In this document: one piece after another, positions 38,173 through 48,147 of the stretch
How positions within the stretch are numbered: position 1 is the stretch's first letter
How the letters are laid out: each line of letters begins with the position of its first letter
DNA from: Rubripirellula lacrimiformis
GTDB taxonomy: Bacteria; Planctomycetota; Planctomycetia; Pirellulales; Pirellulaceae
NCBI RefSeq assembly: GCF_007741535.1
Contig: NZ_CP036525.1
Span: forward strand, 6,448,001-6,512,000
DNA length: 64,000 bases
Direction of reading: 5' to 3'
Translations under genes and position numbers: made by a program
Notes under the pieces: model-generated
The model's input: only the letters and a program-made list of their open reading frames with translations
The model's database searches: none
What the model was told of the DNA's origin: nothing

Positions 38173-40056
38173 TCACAGCGACTTGAGGTATTCCACCAGA
38201 TCCGCGGCCTCGGATTCGCTTAGCGGACCGGTGCCGTTGACCTTTTCGGGGCTATGCCAGTCCGTCACCACGTCTTCCAAACTCTTGGCCCGACCGTGGT
38301 GCAACCAGCGTACCTTGGCGTAGGTGCCCAGCAACGATGGTGTGTTGTATCCCTGGTAGTGGTCCGATTTAGATCCCGTATCGACGTCATGGATCTGGCC
38401 ATCGGTTAGCAACGGGCCAGAGTGACAATCGGTACAAGCCGCTTTCGGACTTCGAAACACGTCCTGGCCACGCATTGCCGATTCGCTTAGCGAACCATCG
38501 GCCAAGCGGTACGGGTTGGGTGGATGATCCAGCGTCTCCAAAAACGCGACCAAGGCTTCTTTATCGCGACTCTCCGGTGCAGTCCCCTGCATCGACGACA
38601 CGATGGATCGGTGCATCGCGTCGCTGAGGTCATCTTGCCAACCGTGCCACGTCCATGGCGACGTCTTGGTGACGTTTTGGAGCGGCAAGACCGTCTTGAA
38701 CGTCATCTCGGTCCCATCATTGAAGGTATCCATCACCCGCGAATTGCTGCCCCCGCCGGGGTGACAGGAGTGACAACTGTACCACTGGTCCAGGCTTCGC
38801 TTGGCGTCATAGAAGATCTCCATTCCCGTTCGGGCCAAGGTTTTCTTGGCTGGCCCACCCAACGGAATTTCGGCGACCACGCTGCTGATCGCGACATCGT
38901 CAGCAACCACCTCGACCACCTGCACACTGTTGGCCAGATAGTTCGCCACGTACACCATCTGGTTGCCCGACGCCGGGTCACGTTGGATCGCCATCCCCAT
39001 CGGCCGTCCACCGACTTCGATCCGATGGAACCGCTCGGGATCGTATTGCAATTGAGGGTCGATCAAATCGCCGGGGCCGCCTTCGGCAATGAACGGTAGG
39101 TCGGGCAAACGGTACACCAACAATTCGTGAGTCCCCGACGACGACGCAACGATCCGTTTCCCATCGTCGCTTATCACCAAGTCGTGCGAATCCGCGACCG
39201 CGATTCCGGGCACGTCCAACGAAACCGCTTCGCGATAGGCGGGGCCATCCAGCCGGACACGTCCGATTCGGCTAGCCAAAACCCAACCCAAACGAATGTT
39301 GCGGACGTTGATCGGATTGGTTCGGTAAACCATCCAAGGGAAATAGGCATAGGTTCCATCGGCCGAGGTCAACATCTGTCCCAGATTGATCCCACCCGAC
39401 AAGGGTTCGCCGTACAAGTTTTCGCCGGATGCAACATCGATCACAGCAATCTCGCTCTGGCCCGCCAGCCCGACTGCCAAGCGGCTCGCATCGTTGGACA
39501 GTGTCAGATAGCGAGGCCAATCGCCAACGTGAAACCGTCGCTCGACGACTCCCCGTTGCCAGTCGATTTCGGCAACTTCGCCGGACGCCACCAAACCGAC
39601 GTAAGCCTTGGACGAATTCGCCGAGACAGCGATCCCGCAGGGCCGCATGCCGACGGGGATCGTGCGGACCAAGTGCAGACGATCACGGCTGATCTGCAGC
39701 ACCTGGACAGTTCCTGCCCACGCGCAGGTGACCAGTACAAATTCGCCATCGGGCGTGAACGCTAGGTTTGCCGGATGCTGACCGATGGAAATCTCGTTCA
39801 CGACCGTTCGATCGGCAACGCGGATCAGGGATGCCGAATCCGACGTTTCGTTGATCGTGACGATCCACTGGCCATCGGGCGAAATTGCCAGATCGACGGG
39901 GGACCGGTCCATTTCCTGGGGTGGGGAACCAATCGGTGCGGCGGACGTTCCGCCAACGGTCGTCTCTGCAGATACCGCCGAAAACCCGCCCGCGACGATC
40001 AGGGTGCTGACCCACAGGCCGATCGCGACTGGCAAAACCAAGTGTCTGGACGTCAT
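38173..40056 (-). CDS. Beta-propeller protein fused to dihaem cytochrome c peroxidase-like domain
   Basis: The 627-residue product has a signal peptide (IGLWVSTLIVAGGFSAVSA). An N-terminal YVTN-type beta-propeller (about 45-390) has repeated blades such as SPDGQWIVTINE and TPDGEFVLVTC. The C-terminal 220 residues carry two CXXCH haem motifs, CHSCH and CTDCH, and resemble the MauG/cytochrome c peroxidase fold. It is probably periplasmic. The substrate is unknown, as redox propeller fusions are diverse. It is the last gene before a divergent region with the P-II cluster. Confidence 0.85.
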   Translation of the reverse strand: MTSRHLVLPVAIGLWVSTLIVAGGFSAVSAETTVGGTSAAPIGSPPQEMDRSPVDLAISPDGQWIVTINETSDSASLIRVADRTVVNEISIGQHPANLAFTPDGEFVLVTCAWAGTVQVLQISRDRLHLVRTIPVGMRPCGIAVSANSSKAYVGLVASGEVAEIDWQRGVVERRFHVGDWPRYLTLSNDASRLAVGLAGQSEIAVIDVASGENLYGEPLSGGINLGQMLTSADGTYAYFPWMVYRTNPINVRNIRLGWVLASRIGRVRLDGPAYREAVSLDVPGIAVADSHDLVISDDGKRIVASSSGTHELLVYRLPDLPFIAEGGPGDLIDPQLQYDPERFHRIEVGGRPMGMAIQRDPASGNQMVYVANYLANSVQVVEVVADDVAISSVVAEIPLGGPAKKTLARTGMEIFYDAKRSLDQWYSCHSCHPGGGSNSRVMDTFNDGTEMTFKTVLPLQNVTKTSPWTWHGWQDDLSDAMHRSIVSSMQGTAPESRDKEALVAFLETLDHPPNPYRLADGSLSESAMRGQDVFRSPKAACTDCHSGPLLTDGQIHDVDTGSKSDHYQGYNTPSLLGTYAKVRWLHHGRAKSLEDVVTDWHSPEKVNGTGPLSESEAADLVEYLKSL

Positions 40057-40381
40057 TTTCGGTCAGGCTTTTGCAACGAGGGGACAAATATCGGCAAAAA
40101 AACTCAAGTCCGGCGGCGGATGAACTTCCACTTTAGACATTCCTTCCTAACATACCCGCGTCCGGCAAATCGGTCGAACAGATCCTGCGACGCTGGTCAA
40201 GGCAAAACGCGATGCGGATTGATCAAATGTCAAATTGACAAGTCTTGAACACTTTCGACTAGCCAGCTGGCATACAATCTAACTCGCGCACCGAACTCCC
40301 CGTACGAATTCTGTAGAACGGCGTCCTCTTTCGGGCGTTGTACTTACGTTGTGTTTCTCCCTCCTTTTGAAGGAAGTATCC
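40057..40381. other. Divergent intergenic region
   Basis: This 325-bp region separates the cytochrome gene from the plus-strand CxxC gene. A TACAAT at 40273-40278 is a candidate -10 element. A 10-bp palindrome, GCCAGCTGGC, lies just upstream at 40262-40271 and could be an operator. No good -35 at 16-18 bp is seen. I see no gene. Confidence 0.45.
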
Positions 40382-40984
40382 GTGAAGAAGTTTTTTGTGT
40401 TCAGCCTCGGAATGGTTGTCGCCTTGGCCGCCACAAGCCTGACCGGATTGGCCACCGCCGAAGAAGCCGCCACCGCAACTCATGACATGGTCAAGAGTGG
40501 TCCAAAGGGTGGCGATCACCTGGGTCCGTTCACCGTGACCAAGATTGCCGGCGCAAGCGAAGACGGTGTCGAAGAAGGCAAGAAGTTGTGCTACCGCTGC
40601 AAGAACAGCAGCCGCCCACAAGTTGTGATCTTCACCCGTTCGACCGGTCCTGAAGTTGCTGCCTTGGTTTCGAAACTGGACGCTGCTTTGGTCGAGCATG
40701 AAAGCGAGCAACTTCGCTGCTTCGTCAACGTCTTGGGTGATAACCCCGAGTCGGCTGCTGAATCGGCCAAGAAATTCGCCATGACCAGCAAGGCCAAGAA
40801 CATCCCGTTCGTGGTCCCTAACGAATTCGAAAACGGTCCTGACGACTACGGAATCAACCCCAAGGCCGAAGTCACCGTGACTTTCGCAACCGACGGCAAG
40901 GTCACCTCCAGCCGTGGCTTCAAAACCGCTTCGGACGTCTGTGTTGACACCGTCATGGGCGACCTGGCTGCACTGGTCAAGTAA
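40382..40984 (+). CDS. Secreted protein with CxxC motif, thioredoxin-like fold suspected
   Basis: I do not recognise a named family for this 200-residue protein. It has a signal peptide (MKKFFVFSLGMVVALA to about LATA) and a domain with a C-Y-R-C pair (KKLCYRCKNSSRPQVVIFTR). The strand VVIFTR after CxxC, and later IPFVVPNEFENGPDDYGI, suggest a thioredoxin-like fold with an atypical active site. The GTG at 40382 has a strong AAGGAAG ribosome-binding site 5 nt upstream. Codon use is more biased and less GC-ending than in the neighbours (many AAG, GTC, AAC), hinting at high expression. It is followed by a strong terminator. Confidence 0.8.
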   Translation: MKKFFVFSLGMVVALAATSLTGLATAEEAATATHDMVKSGPKGGDHLGPFTVTKIAGASEDGVEEGKKLCYRCKNSSRPQVVIFTRSTGPEVAALVSKLDAALVEHESEQLRCFVNVLGDNPESAAESAKKFAMTSKAKNIPFVVPNEFENGPDDYGINPKAEVTVTFATDGKVTSSRGFKTASDVCVDTVMGDLAALVK

Positions 40985-41056
40985 TTCAATCGAAACAGGT
41001 GGTTGAAAAGCGGGGGTGACCCATCCCCGCAAAAAGCCGCCTGCCGCGAAAATCTG

Positions 41057-41094
41057 AAAGCTTGCCTCGAACTGTTTCGAGGCAAGCTTTTTTT
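41057..41094 (+). terminator. Strong Rho-independent terminator
   Basis: A perfect stem of about 14 bp (AAGCTTGCCTCGAA / TTTCGAGGCAAGCTT) closes a 3-nt loop and is followed by seven T. It lies 73 bp after the CxxC gene and separates it from the P-II gene. Confidence 0.93.
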
Positions 41095-41139
41095 GTGTCG
41101 ATCGATCGCCGGACGTTGGTTTCTGATAATATACGACGC

Positions 41140-41442
41140 ATGAAACAGATCGTCACCATCGTCCGCCCGCACCTGGCTGAACAGGTTCTCAAGAGCCTTC
41201 GGCTGGCACCGATCGAAGCGCTTAGCGTTACGGAAGTCAAAGGATACGGACGTCAAAAAAGTTACCTGGACGAATACCAGGAAACCGAATATTCCCAAGC
41301 GTTTGTTCCCAAAGTGGAAATCACGATGTGGGTCGACGATACGCGATGTGACGAGATCCTAGAAAAAATCGTGTCTGTCGCCCGCAGCGGCCGAATCGGC
41401 GATGGCAAGATCTTTGTGCTTCCCGTTGGCGAATTCCTGTAG
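41140..41442 (+). CDS. P-II family signal protein
   Basis: This 100-residue protein matches P-II (GlnB/GlnK family) trimeric regulators. It has the opening KQIVTIVRPHLAEQVLKSL, the T-loop core KGYGRQKSY, and Tyr at residue 51 in the position of the uridylylated tyrosine (QETEYSQAF). The C-loop GRIGDGKIFVLPV is present. The C-terminus stops 10-12 residues earlier than canonical P-II, lacking the usual IRTGE-type end. The ATG at 41140 gives the expected family start. No ammonium transporter gene is adjacent; the next gene begins 2 bp after the stop. A GATAAT lies just upstream of the ATG, so any leader would be very short. Confidence 0.9.
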   Translation: MKQIVTIVRPHLAEQVLKSLRLAPIEALSVTEVKGYGRQKSYLDEYQETEYSQAFVPKVEITMWVDDTRCDEILEKIVSVARSGRIGDGKIFVLPVGEFL

Positions 41443-41444
41443 CG

Positions 41445-41939
41445 ATGCAGTGGCCGATTCTTCCTGATTACGGTTGCATTCCACGTTGGCCCGAAGACGG
41501 CCAAGGATTCATCCACCCCGACGATGTCGCGATCGCCACGCGACTGTTCCCCAGTGAACGCGTCATCCGGCGAGACCGGTTTGATGGCGTCTATTACCAC
41601 TGCTGCTATGGGGCCAACCATTTTCGCCTGCGTCCCTGCCTGTGGCTGACCGTCCAACCGGACGGCATCGACATCGGTGACGAAGTCGAAACCATCGGCC
41701 TTGGAATGGAACGTGAACTGTTCATCGCGACCGTTTACGGCATGTATTACGTGCGCCGCAAAGGTCGAATTTTGTACCGGCTTCGCCGCGGCGATCAATT
41801 GGTCCCACGGTTGTATTCGGCTGGCCAAATGCGACTGCTGACCGTCAAAGACACAGTTCGACCTGGCGAAATCCCGCATCCCACCCCCAAGTGGTCCGGG
41901 CAAGGCGAGAAAATAGAAGGAATCGACCTAGGCGAGTGA
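41445..41939 (+). CDS. Conserved hypothetical protein linked to P-II
   Basis: I do not recognise this 164-residue soluble protein. It is rich in aromatic and charged residues with motifs VYYHCCYGANHFRLRPC and TVYGMYYVRRKGRILYRLRRGD, and has no signal peptide or membrane helix. Its ATG lies 2 bp after the P-II stop, so the two are an operon and probably act together. Function might be inferred only from this link; a P-II target is one hypothesis. Confidence 0.75.
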   Translation: MQWPILPDYGCIPRWPEDGQGFIHPDDVAIATRLFPSERVIRRDRFDGVYYHCCYGANHFRLRPCLWLTVQPDGIDIGDEVETIGLGMERELFIATVYGMYYVRRKGRILYRLRRGDQLVPRLYSAGQMRLLTVKDTVRPGEIPHPTPKWSGQGEKIEGIDLGE

Positions 41940-42062
41940 ACGACTTGGGCGGCCAGCGATCTACAATGCAAACTTTTCGACGCAGTCCGTTTTGTCGCCG
42001 TCGGTGGCGAAGCGGCGCAAAGTTTGGATGTGTTGATGAGTTGGCGGCCAAAAGGGAATCTC

Positions 42063-45000
42063 GTGAATCGAACCATCCCCGAAGTTCAGCATCCAAAGAC
42101 TGAATTCAAACCGGCGCTGGCCCGAACCCTGCTGCTATTGGCCGGCGTTTGCTGCGCGATGCGTGGCGTGCCCCCCTGCATGGCAGCGTCCCCCACCGAT
42201 GATCCGGCCCTCGAATCCGCCGCGACCGGCGAACCCGCCGTGGATCCGCAATCACCGCAGGCCAAGGCTCAGATCGACGAGACGATCCGGGCGCTCGGTG
42301 CACCTAAGATCTCGATCCGAATGGAAGCCGTCCGACAACTTCGCCGAATCGGGCGTCCGGCCACCCAAGCGGTGGCCGATGCAGCCGACCGGCACCCCGA
42401 CGCCGAGGTGCGCCGACTAGCACAAGAAATTCATCTCGATTTTCGCTTTGGTCTCTTCCGCGACACTCCTGCGATCGTTCGCCAAGCGATTGCCGATGTT
42501 CGCAGCCGATCGGAAGTTCGTTGGGCACGCGGCGTTGATACGCTGTTGAATTTCCAGCATTTCGAAACACTGTTGATCGCGATCGAGTTTCAACCCGATA
42601 CGTCTTCGCGAATCAAGATGGCCGGAATGGTGATCCAGCATCCCGCCGGCCAAACGTACTTCATGACCGAGTCGAGTTTGACGTCGCTGTTCAAAGCGGT
42701 TCGTGGCGATACGCCCAATCCGATCGTGCAGATCAGCAGCTTGTTCTCGCCCTCGATCATCGATGCGATCGCCCGCAATGGCAAACTGGACTTGCTGATC
42801 GAACTTTTCGCTGACCTACCGGTTCTAGATCGGCAAAACGGCTGGCTCCTGATTTCACGCAGCCACAGTGCGCTTGCGAATCTGTTCGAAACCGGCGGGG
42901 TCGAAAAGGTGTTTTCGTTGATCCAACGTGGCACATCCAAGCAGGCACGCGAAGAGATCGCCGCCAGCGTGTCCGGCAATGCGATCATCTTTGTCACTTT
43001 GATTCGGTCGGGATCGCTGCCACGTTTCCTGGACTTTTTTTCCGATTCCCAAACCAGAATCATTGCGTTGTTGTCGGCCGATGCGACGCTGCGAGCCATC
43101 TTGTCGAATCTTTCCAACGATCAAATCATCGAGTTGTACGAACGCATCGATTCGGATGCACCGAAGGTTGCGACAATATCGGCGCTGCACCAACTGCGAC
43201 AACGCATGGGGGGCAATGAAAAAGAAGCCTTGCGCGCCGATGATGCGATTGCCGCGGTCGAGGAACACTTTCTGCGGGTCGAAACCGATGCGTTTCGCGT
43301 CGCTTACTTGGTGAACCAGGTCCGTCTGACTTCGTCCAGCCGATCCGACGACGTCGTGAAGTTTCAGTCGGTGCTAGACCAACTGATCCGCTTGGACAAT
43401 CCATTGGACGCGGAACAATGTGCCGTCCTGACGCGATCGCGAGTGGTCGCGAGGCTGCTGGCGAACCAACCGGCCTATGCCTGGTTCAACAAGCAAATCG
43501 AACGCCTAGACCTTACCAACCATGCATTGGTAGTCCGTCAATGGATCAACCAGCGTGATGTGCTGGTCGCATTGTTCGAATCCGAAGGAGCGTTAGGACT
43601 GCAAGTCCTGGATCAGATTCTGAGCAAGGATTCGGATGCCCATCGGCAATTGGCGGCGGGAATCATCCGTTCCATTTCATCGCGTGATTCACGCCAGATG
43701 GAACGTATCAGCAATGCACTGATGCAGCGACTGGAAACCGTCACCCACGTTGACACTCGACAAGCAATGATCGCATCGCTTGCGGGCAACAGCATGATCA
43801 TACGGCACTTGATCGCTAATGAAAATCTGGAACCGTTGCTGGTCCAGATTGAATCGATCGAAGACATCCGTCAACGTAGCGAGTGTTTGACGCCGCTGTA
43901 TTCGCACACCGGCATCGCTCAGGCGTTGATCGACCTGGAACGCACCGATTTGCTTCTGGCCTATCGCGACGACGCGTGGCCAGCCGACAAACGCATCCAA
44001 TTGCTGATGCGAATCGTGCAGTCGACGGATTGTTTGTCGGCATTGATCCAACAGGGCGAATTCGAAGCGTTGGACAAGGCCACCCGGGATCTGGCGAACG
44101 ATACCCAGCGTCGTCTGAGCCGAAGTCACTTCTTGGCGTCCCCGTCGGTGATGGCGATCTATCTGAAAAACGGTTCGATCGATCAGGTCAAAGCATTCCT
44201 GGAATCGGTACCGCCTGCTGAATTGGACATCACCCTGATCATGTTCGCGGGACGAAACTACGACCGCGATGCCTACAGCGTGATTGGTGAAACGCTTTGG
44301 GATCGTGTCGCAGAAATCCCCACCGACCGCACGCATCAACGATCCTACGTCCTGAACCGACTGCTTCGCAGCGATTCGTTCGTTGCGTGGCTGGTCACCC
44401 AGAAAAAGTCCGGCCAACTGATCAACCGCCTGGAATCGTTGCTGGAACCGCATGACGTTGGCAGCGTGATGTCGGAATTCATGTCCAACCAACGCTCGAT
44501 TGCTTGGTTAAGAAGTGTCCCGATCGATCAGTGGATCCAGATGCTTCGCGCCAAAATCCCCACTTCGGAACCAGGCAATTACGCAGCGATTCTAAGATCG
44601 AAAACACTGATCGACCATCTACTTGGCGAAGACCGTTTTGATGACTTCGCCAAGGAACTGTTCGCCGTGCTTGACCAACCATCGGGCAATCGGGACGAAT
44701 GGATTCGCCGGATGTTCAACGATTCACTGATGCGGGAACTGATCCAACAGGGTCACCAAGAATCGCTATTGGGCATGTTGACGGTGAAGTCGGACCAGAT
44801 CCCCTACCAGACGTTCAGCCAATTGCTAAGGATGAAAGAGTTTTCGAACTCCTACCTGCATGATCACAGTGCCACCGAAATGATGGATCTAGCGGAACGT
44901 CAGCAGGATCCCAACGCCGCAACATACCTGCAAAGATCCTTGCTGACCTCCGCGTCTTGGATGGCGGCATTGACCAAGGAAGCGGCGATCGATCCGCTGC

Positions 45001-48000
45001 GTCATCGTTTGTTGGCAGCCCCGGCGACTGTGGACCGAGATTCACTGCTGGCGGTCCTGATCACACAAGCTGGTATTCTTTCCGACATGAAAGACGCGGA
45101 CGTGGACCAGATCTTCGAACTTCTAGTCCAACGAAGCGACGTTTCGACGACCGCCCTCTCATCCACTCTGCGGTCGCCCAGCACAGTGTCACGTTTGATA
45201 TCGCTGGGCCACTTCGACCTGATGCGGCAGCTAGCGAAGGACCAGAACATCGAATCGTTCTACGAGCACCCACGGGTGTTCCGCCGACTGGACGCCCCCG
45301 AACGTCAAGAAGCATTCGATCAACTCGAACAGCGATTGCAAGATCCCAATCGCGGCGGCTTCCTCCCGTTCCGCAGTCACTTGGTGGCCGCCTATATCGA
45401 AAACAAAGGAATCGCCTCGTTAATTCAGGCCATCCATTCCCGTTACCGCGACGAACGGGTTTACCGGATTTGGATGGATGATGTGGCGTTGATTCCGGTC
45501 TTGAAACGAGGTGAACTGCTGACGTTGTGGGAGGCGACCAACCCCGCGAAACGAGGCATCGTGCGAGCCAACCTACCGATTCGCCGCCGTGCGCTGCTGT
45601 CGGCTCTGGACTCTGCTGCCGCAGCCACCGCTTTGATCGATTGGTTAGAGGAACTGTCGCCACGCGAGACGCAGTCGATGCTGATGACTTTGCGGTCCCC
45701 CATCCCGTTCAAGCTGCATCAACATGGGCTCGGCGAACGTTTTGCCAAGTTGACCGATCGTATCACGGACACGCGACAAGCTTCGGCGATCCAACGTTCC
45801 AGCAGTTTGTCGACAAACGATTCAGTGTCTCTGCTGATCCAACAATCCAAGATCGACCTTGCGATCGCCAAACTGCGCAGCGAAGCAAACACACCCCCCA
45901 GCAACGTTCAGTTCGTGTCGCTGCTGATGACCTGTGGTCTTGCCGAATCGGAACTGGCCGCGATCCAAGCGGCCGATTCGAACGCATCACCGGCAGGGAA
46001 TGCAGACGATCCACCGTGGACGATCAGGCAACAACGAAAGGCCCTCTTGCTTCGTGCCATGGACCAACCCACCGCGGCCATCGAATCGGCGGTGTCAAAC
46101 GAGATGCCAGACTTGGCATCATCGATCGCCATCGAACAACACGACTGGGCCACCGCGGCCAAGCACGGGCCACCGATGACCAAGAAATTGCTGGATCCAC
46201 CGTCAAACTTGGATGCCAACATGGACGCCATCGAAAGTGCCGCGTTGTCCGGAAAGATCGGTTTGTATGCGGACGACATGGCAGCGTACAACCAATCCAT
46301 CGAAGACCTGAAACAGATTGTGGAAGATCGTCCAGACGATTTGAAGAGCCGCAGCTATGCCGCCGAAATGTTGATCGCTTCACAGCGCGTCCAGGACGGG
46401 ATTGCGAGACTGGGACGTTTCCCATGGCAGGCGTTTTATCTCCGCCGCGCGACCGGGTTCTATGATCCCGCATTTGCTGCGTGCAATTGGAATGGGCGTC
46501 CGGCAGCCGAGTATTTTGATGCCGCGGCAAGCCAGGCGGCCATTGGTGAAGCCAGCCGACAACGGACGGTCCCGTTCCTGCTAGATATCGCGGAAACCGA
46601 ACGGATGCTGGGCCGAAGCCAAACCTATGCCGAGATTCAAAATGCGCTGCGACAATTCCCCGATCGCTACAACGATGCCGTCATCGAAGAAGAAAAGGAA
46701 GCAGCCAACCCCAGCGATCCAACTGGGCGCCGCATCAAACACTACGACAAGCTAAGCACCAAAGTCCAAATGTACCGAGCCCGCTTGTTCGGCGAATGGA
46801 TCCGCCGCGGCGAACTGGAAGAATGTCGTCGATTCGAAGAACAGCATCCCCAGTTTGATCAGATTGTTCTGGCCAACGAAACCTTCCGCAAACTCGGTCC
46901 CGATAGCGGCAGTGCCCATCACCTGAATTCACTGATCCAAACCTCGACACCGCTGTTGCCGGTCACCGACCGTTTAGATCTGGTGATGCGGTTGATCGTC
47001 GACGCGAAGTCGCGGGATCCAGCGGCGACTTCTTGGTCCAAAGAACTTTGGCCGCTTCAGCCGAATCTGCATCCCGATGCACCGGAGCCACTTTCAGCAG
47101 ACCATCCGTTGTGGGCGGATGTCGTGGCGATGGCGAATGCCCAAATGCAGCAAGCGGCCGACCGCCAAGATGGGCGGTCATCGTCGATCTTCGAAACCAT
47201 GATCAAGCTGTGGGCACCGACCGGCGTTTCCTATCCAATGGATCCCGAAACGGCAAAGACATTGATCGACAACACGGATGACGCCGACGTCCTGTGTTGG
47301 TATGGGATCGGAAAGCTTCGCGAAGGCGACGCCGCAGAAGCGGTTCGGATCTTCGCCGCCGCCCGACGCATGTCGCCCGCACGCGCTGACATTGTTCATT
47401 GGCATGCCGATGCACTTCAAACAGCGGCCCAGCAGACACCCGCCCAGCAGACACCCGCCCAGCAGACACCGGCCCAGCAGAACGTGGCGGCCGAGACCGC
47501 ATTGATTGCCCAACGGTTGCTGCACATTCCCGACGATCGGTTTCGTGTTGCCCACGGCATGATGTCTCTCGGACAGCGTGCCGCGGCGATCGAGCAACTG
47601 AAGATTATCCGCAAAACTACCGCTCCGGGAAGCCGCTGGCACGTCCGAGCGACTGAAAAATTGGCCGACTGGACGCTGAATCATCATGACCGGTTTCAAT
47701 ATTCACGTGAATTGCTGATCGCAGCCTGTCGTCAACGATCCGATCGCACCGACCGGGTACGACTGCTTGAAAAGACCGCCGCGGTGCACCATGCCTGCAT
47801 GGATCTAGCGTTGGCGCAAAAGGACTGGGAAACGCTGCGTCGACAATGGACCTGGAGTCGCCAAGTCAACGCCAACGATGCGGCCCCGATGACCAAGTTC
47901 ATCCCGCGAGTCCGCGAAGCGGGCAACCCGGAATTGGCGGACGAAATGTTCGCCGCATCCGATCGATTCCTAGGATCGCGAATCGACAAGTTCACCGAAT

Positions 48001-48107
48001 CGGATGCGGTGAAGATCGCCCGACGAAAACTACGCGACGCATGCGCAGCGAATGAAAGTGACGCCGAACCAGTCACAGAGAAGGCGGAACCAGCACTAGC
48101 CCACTAG
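42063..48107 (+). CDS. Giant exported helical-repeat protein with C-terminal TPR region
   Basis: The product is about 2,014 residues. An N-terminal hydrophobic stretch (TLLLLAGVCCAMRGV) looks like a signal peptide. A short HEAT-like segment (about 65-130, RMEAVRQLRRIGRPATQAV) opens a very long region of degenerate helical repeats (about 130-1400) with recurring patterns such as SALANLFETGGVEKVFSLI, and the last 600 residues look TPR-like (ALSGKIGLYADDMAAYNQ and later units). No enzyme motif is seen. A 15-bp repeat encodes AQQTP units near residue 1795. I chose the GTG at 42063 because of a good AAAGGGAA ribosome-binding site; ATG at 42024 or 42036 in the same frame is possible. It is probably an envelope scaffold. 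Confidence 0.85.
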   Translation: MNRTIPEVQHPKTEFKPALARTLLLLAGVCCAMRGVPPCMAASPTDDPALESAATGEPAVDPQSPQAKAQIDETIRALGAPKISIRMEAVRQLRRIGRPATQAVADAADRHPDAEVRRLAQEIHLDFRFGLFRDTPAIVRQAIADVRSRSEVRWARGVDTLLNFQHFETLLIAIEFQPDTSSRIKMAGMVIQHPAGQTYFMTESSLTSLFKAVRGDTPNPIVQISSLFSPSIIDAIARNGKLDLLIELFADLPVLDRQNGWLLISRSHSALANLFETGGVEKVFSLIQRGTSKQAREEIAASVSGNAIIFVTLIRSGSLPRFLDFFSDSQTRIIALLSADATLRAILSNLSNDQIIELYERIDSDAPKVATISALHQLRQRMGGNEKEALRADDAIAAVEEHFLRVETDAFRVAYLVNQVRLTSSSRSDDVVKFQSVLDQLIRLDNPLDAEQCAVLTRSRVVARLLANQPAYAWFNKQIERLDLTNHALVVRQWINQRDVLVALFESEGALGLQVLDQILSKDSDAHRQLAAGIIRSISSRDSRQMERISNALMQRLETVTHVDTRQAMIASLAGNSMIIRHLIANENLEPLLVQIESIEDIRQRSECLTPLYSHTGIAQALIDLERTDLLLAYRDDAWPADKRIQLLMRIVQSTDCLSALIQQGEFEALDKATRDLANDTQRRLSRSHFLASPSVMAIYLKNGSIDQVKAFLESVPPAELDITLIMFAGRNYDRDAYSVIGETLWDRVAEIPTDRTHQRSYVLNRLLRSDSFVAWLVTQKKSGQLINRLESLLEPHDVGSVMSEFMSNQRSIAWLRSVPIDQWIQMLRAKIPTSEPGNYAAILRSKTLIDHLLGEDRFDDFAKELFAVLDQPSGNRDEWIRRMFNDSLMRELIQQGHQESLLGMLTVKSDQIPYQTFSQLLRMKEFSNSYLHDHSATEMMDLAERQQDPNAATYLQRSLLTSASWMAALTKEAAIDPLRHRLLAAPATVDRDSLLAVLITQAGILSDMKDADVDQIFELLVQRSDVSTTALSSTLRSPSTVSRLISLGHFDLMRQLAKDQNIESFYEHPRVFRRLDAPERQEAFDQLEQRLQDPNRGGFLPFRSHLVAAYIENKGIASLIQAIHSRYRDERVYRIWMDDVALIPVLKRGELLTLWEATNPAKRGIVRANLPIRRRALLSALDSAAAATALIDWLEELSPRETQSMLMTLRSPIPFKLHQHGLGERFAKLTDRITDTRQASAIQRSSSLSTNDSVSLLIQQSKIDLAIAKLRSEANTPPSNVQFVSLLMTCGLAESELAAIQAADSNASPAGNADDPPWTIRQQRKALLLRAMDQPTAAIESAVSNEMPDLASSIAIEQHDWATAAKHGPPMTKKLLDPPSNLDANMDAIESAALSGKIGLYADDMAAYNQSIEDLKQIVEDRPDDLKSRSYAAEMLIASQRVQDGIARLGRFPWQAFYLRRATGFYDPAFAACNWNGRPAAEYFDAAASQAAIGEASRQRTVPFLLDIAETERMLGRSQTYAEIQNALRQFPDRYNDAVIEEEKEAANPSDPTGRRIKHYDKLSTKVQMYRARLFGEWIRRGELEECRRFEEQHPQFDQIVLANETFRKLGPDSGSAHHLNSLIQTSTPLLPVTDRLDLVMRLIVDAKSRDPAATSWSKELWPLQPNLHPDAPEPLSADHPLWADVVAMANAQMQQAADRQDGRSSSIFETMIKLWAPTGVSYPMDPETAKTLIDNTDDADVLCWYGIGKLREGDAAEAVRIFAAARRMSPARADIVHWHADALQTAAQQTPAQQTPAQQTPAQQNVAAETALIAQRLLHIPDDRFRVAHGMMSLGQRAAAIEQLKIIRKTTAPGSRWHVRATEKLADWTLNHHDRFQYSRELLIAACRQRSDRTDRVRLLEKTAAVHHACMDLALAQKDWETLRRQWTWSRQVNANDAAPMTKFIPRVREAGNPELADEMFAASDRFLGSRIDKFTESDAVKIARRKLRDACAANESDAEPVTEKAEPALAH
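47427..47480. repeat. 15-bp tandem repeat in the helical-repeat gene
   Basis: About 3.6 copies of GCCCAGCAGACACCC occur in frame and encode AQQTP pentapeptides between two TPR-like units. Confidence 0.9.
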
Positions 48108-48147
48108 GATCTCGCGGCACCAAGGTTTCCAGGTCGCCAAACTCGCC

